A stretch of DNA of 7,345 nt. Origin: Streptomyces griseus. Its GTDB lineage: Bacteria > Bacteroidota > Bacteroidia > Chitinophagales > Chitinophagaceae. The notes under the pieces are model-generated. The model worked only from the letters and a program-made list of their open reading frames with translations, searched no databases and had not been told where the DNA came from. Shown in pieces: positions 6,943-7,345 of the stretch (the first letter of the stretch is position 1; every line of letters begins with the position of its first letter). The stretch is from contig CALPIT020000130.1 in assembly GCA_943323705.2 (NCBI GenBank), forward strand, positions 1 to 7,345, in the 5' to 3' direction. A program made the position numbers and the translations under genes.

Positions 6943-6996
6943 TATGCTGGATATGCTGGATAAGCTAGATACGCTGGATATAAGCTAGATACTGGA
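6943..6996. repeat. Degenerate 9-bp tandem repeat after the adhesin stop codon
   Basis: Six units follow the pattern TATGCTGGA: two exact copies (6943-6960), TAAGCTAGA (6961-6969), TACGCTGGA (6970-6978), an extra TA (6979-6980), TAAGCTAGA (6981-6989), and a shortened TACTGGA (6990-6996). The array starts 3 bases after the TAA at 6938-6940. It is noncoding on the plus strand and not a clear hairpin. It looks like a minisatellite grown by slippage; any function is unknown. Confidence 0.8.
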
Positions 6997-7167
6997 TTTA
7001 TTGAGTTCTGGAAGGAAGTACTTTAAATCCTTTATAATTTAAAAATCAAATAATCTCCAAAAATCTCACCATTAACCAACGTTTATTTAGGGTTCGTCTT
7101 TTTTAGCCAAACAAATTAGCGGTTGAAGTAGAAAAATCACAAGTGCACAGGAAAAAATCTTCGACAT
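6997..7167. other. AT-rich spacer with no recognisable feature
   Basis: Between the 9-bp repeat and the terminator I see no ORF with coding character, no tRNA or other RNA gene, no inverted repeat of useful length and no insertion-sequence end. A 6-bp palindrome GTGCAC near 7144 is too short to interpret. It probably includes the 3' untranslated end of the adhesin transcript. Confidence 0.5.
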
Positions 7168-7198
7168 AAAAAAAGCCACTCAATGAGCGGCTTTTTTT
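7168..7198 (-). terminator. Intrinsic terminator of rpsG, probably shared with the convergent adhesin transcript
   Basis: The inverted repeat runs 7168-7181 against 7185-7198 with a 3-nt loop. On the minus strand the RNA stem GCCGCUC/GAGUGGC is continuous, with one G-U pair, and is flanked by A7 and followed by a U tract. It lies 18 nt after the rpsG stop at 7216. Read from the plus strand, the same position (7178/7188) is an A-C mismatch followed by T8, so it would be weaker in that direction, though it may still stop the adhesin transcript. Confidence 0.85.
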
Positions 7199-7215
7199 TA
7201 TTTTGAATTTCAAAA

Positions 7216-7345
7216 CTATACTTTGAAGTGAGCAAAAGCTTTATTTGCTTCAGCCATACGGTGAGTATCTTCTTTCTTTTTGAAAGCAGCACCTTCACCT
7301 TTGCTTGCAGCAACGATTTCGTTAGCTAATTTATCAGCCATGCTA
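7216..7345 (-). CDS. rpsG: 30S ribosomal protein S7, C-terminal 42 residues (runs off right edge)
   Basis: S7 binds the 3' domain of 16S rRNA and organises the head of the small subunit near the E site. The window holds the last 42 codons and a TAG stop. LANEIVAASKGEGAAFKKKE followed by DTHRMAEANKAFAHFKV aligns closely with the E. coli C-terminus (REDVHRMAEANKAFAHYRW), including the invariant HRMAEANKAFAH. The usual next gene downstream is fusA, which is on the same strand but about 6.8 kb away; rpsG is instead followed by a terminator. The upstream part, presumably with rpsL, lies outside the window. Confidence 0.96.
   Translation of the reverse strand, partial: SMADKLANEIVAASKGEGAAFKKKEDTHRMAEANKAFAHFKV

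Noticed and set aside
430..7215. Recent transposon or integron insertion as the cause of the rpsG-fusA split
   Set aside because: I found no transposase or integrase gene, no terminal inverted repeats and no obvious direct repeat flanking the segment.

Overview
The window looks like a chromosomal segment of a Bacteroidetes/Bacteroidota bacterium, AT-rich in its intergenic parts. Three things point there. A minus-strand promoter at 599-629 fits the phylum's TTTG-N19-TAnnTTTG consensus exactly. The start codons are preceded by A-rich stretches rather than Shine-Dalgarno sequences. The largest gene ends in a gliding-motility/CHU_C-type C-terminal domain, the type B sorting signal of the type IX secretion system (T9SS), which is confined to this phylum. 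A DUF4919-type protein agrees. I cannot name the genus.

Layout. The left edge (1-429, minus) is the N-terminal 143 codons of fusA (elongation factor G). The right edge (7216-7345, minus) is the C-terminal 42 codons of rpsG (ribosomal protein S7). These genes are normally adjacent in the str operon (rpsL-rpsG-fusA). Here rpsG is still upstream of fusA on the same strand, but about 6.8 kb carrying four unrelated genes lies between them. rpsG is closed by its own intrinsic terminator (7168-7198), and fusA has its own promoter and a leader of roughly 165 nt. The separation therefore appears stable and functionally repaired.

The intervening genes are: (i) 711-1685 (+), a secreted DUF4919-like protein with a lysine-rich tail; (ii) 1686-2501 (-), a secreted protein whose N-terminal region resembles a beta-sandwich domain common in Bacteroidetes secreted proteins, convergent with the first gene and with no base between the stop codons; (iii) 2721-3098 (+), a small secreted protein of unknown function; (iv) 3095-6940 (+), a 1281-residue surface or secreted protein built as signal peptide, P/homoB domain, Cys-rich region, PKD-like domain, eight Ig-like repeats of about 79 residues, two further beta-domains and a T9SS type B sorting domain. 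Genes iii and iv overlap by ATGA and are almost certainly co-transcribed and translationally coupled.

After gene iv comes a degenerate 9-bp tandem repeat (6943-6996), then about 170 bp of plain AT-rich spacer, then the terminator shared with the converging rpsG. No RNA gene, CRISPR array, transposase or integrase is visible. The main point of interest is the housekeeping translation operon split by a surface-adhesin module, with a small, tightly coupled partner gene of unknown role.
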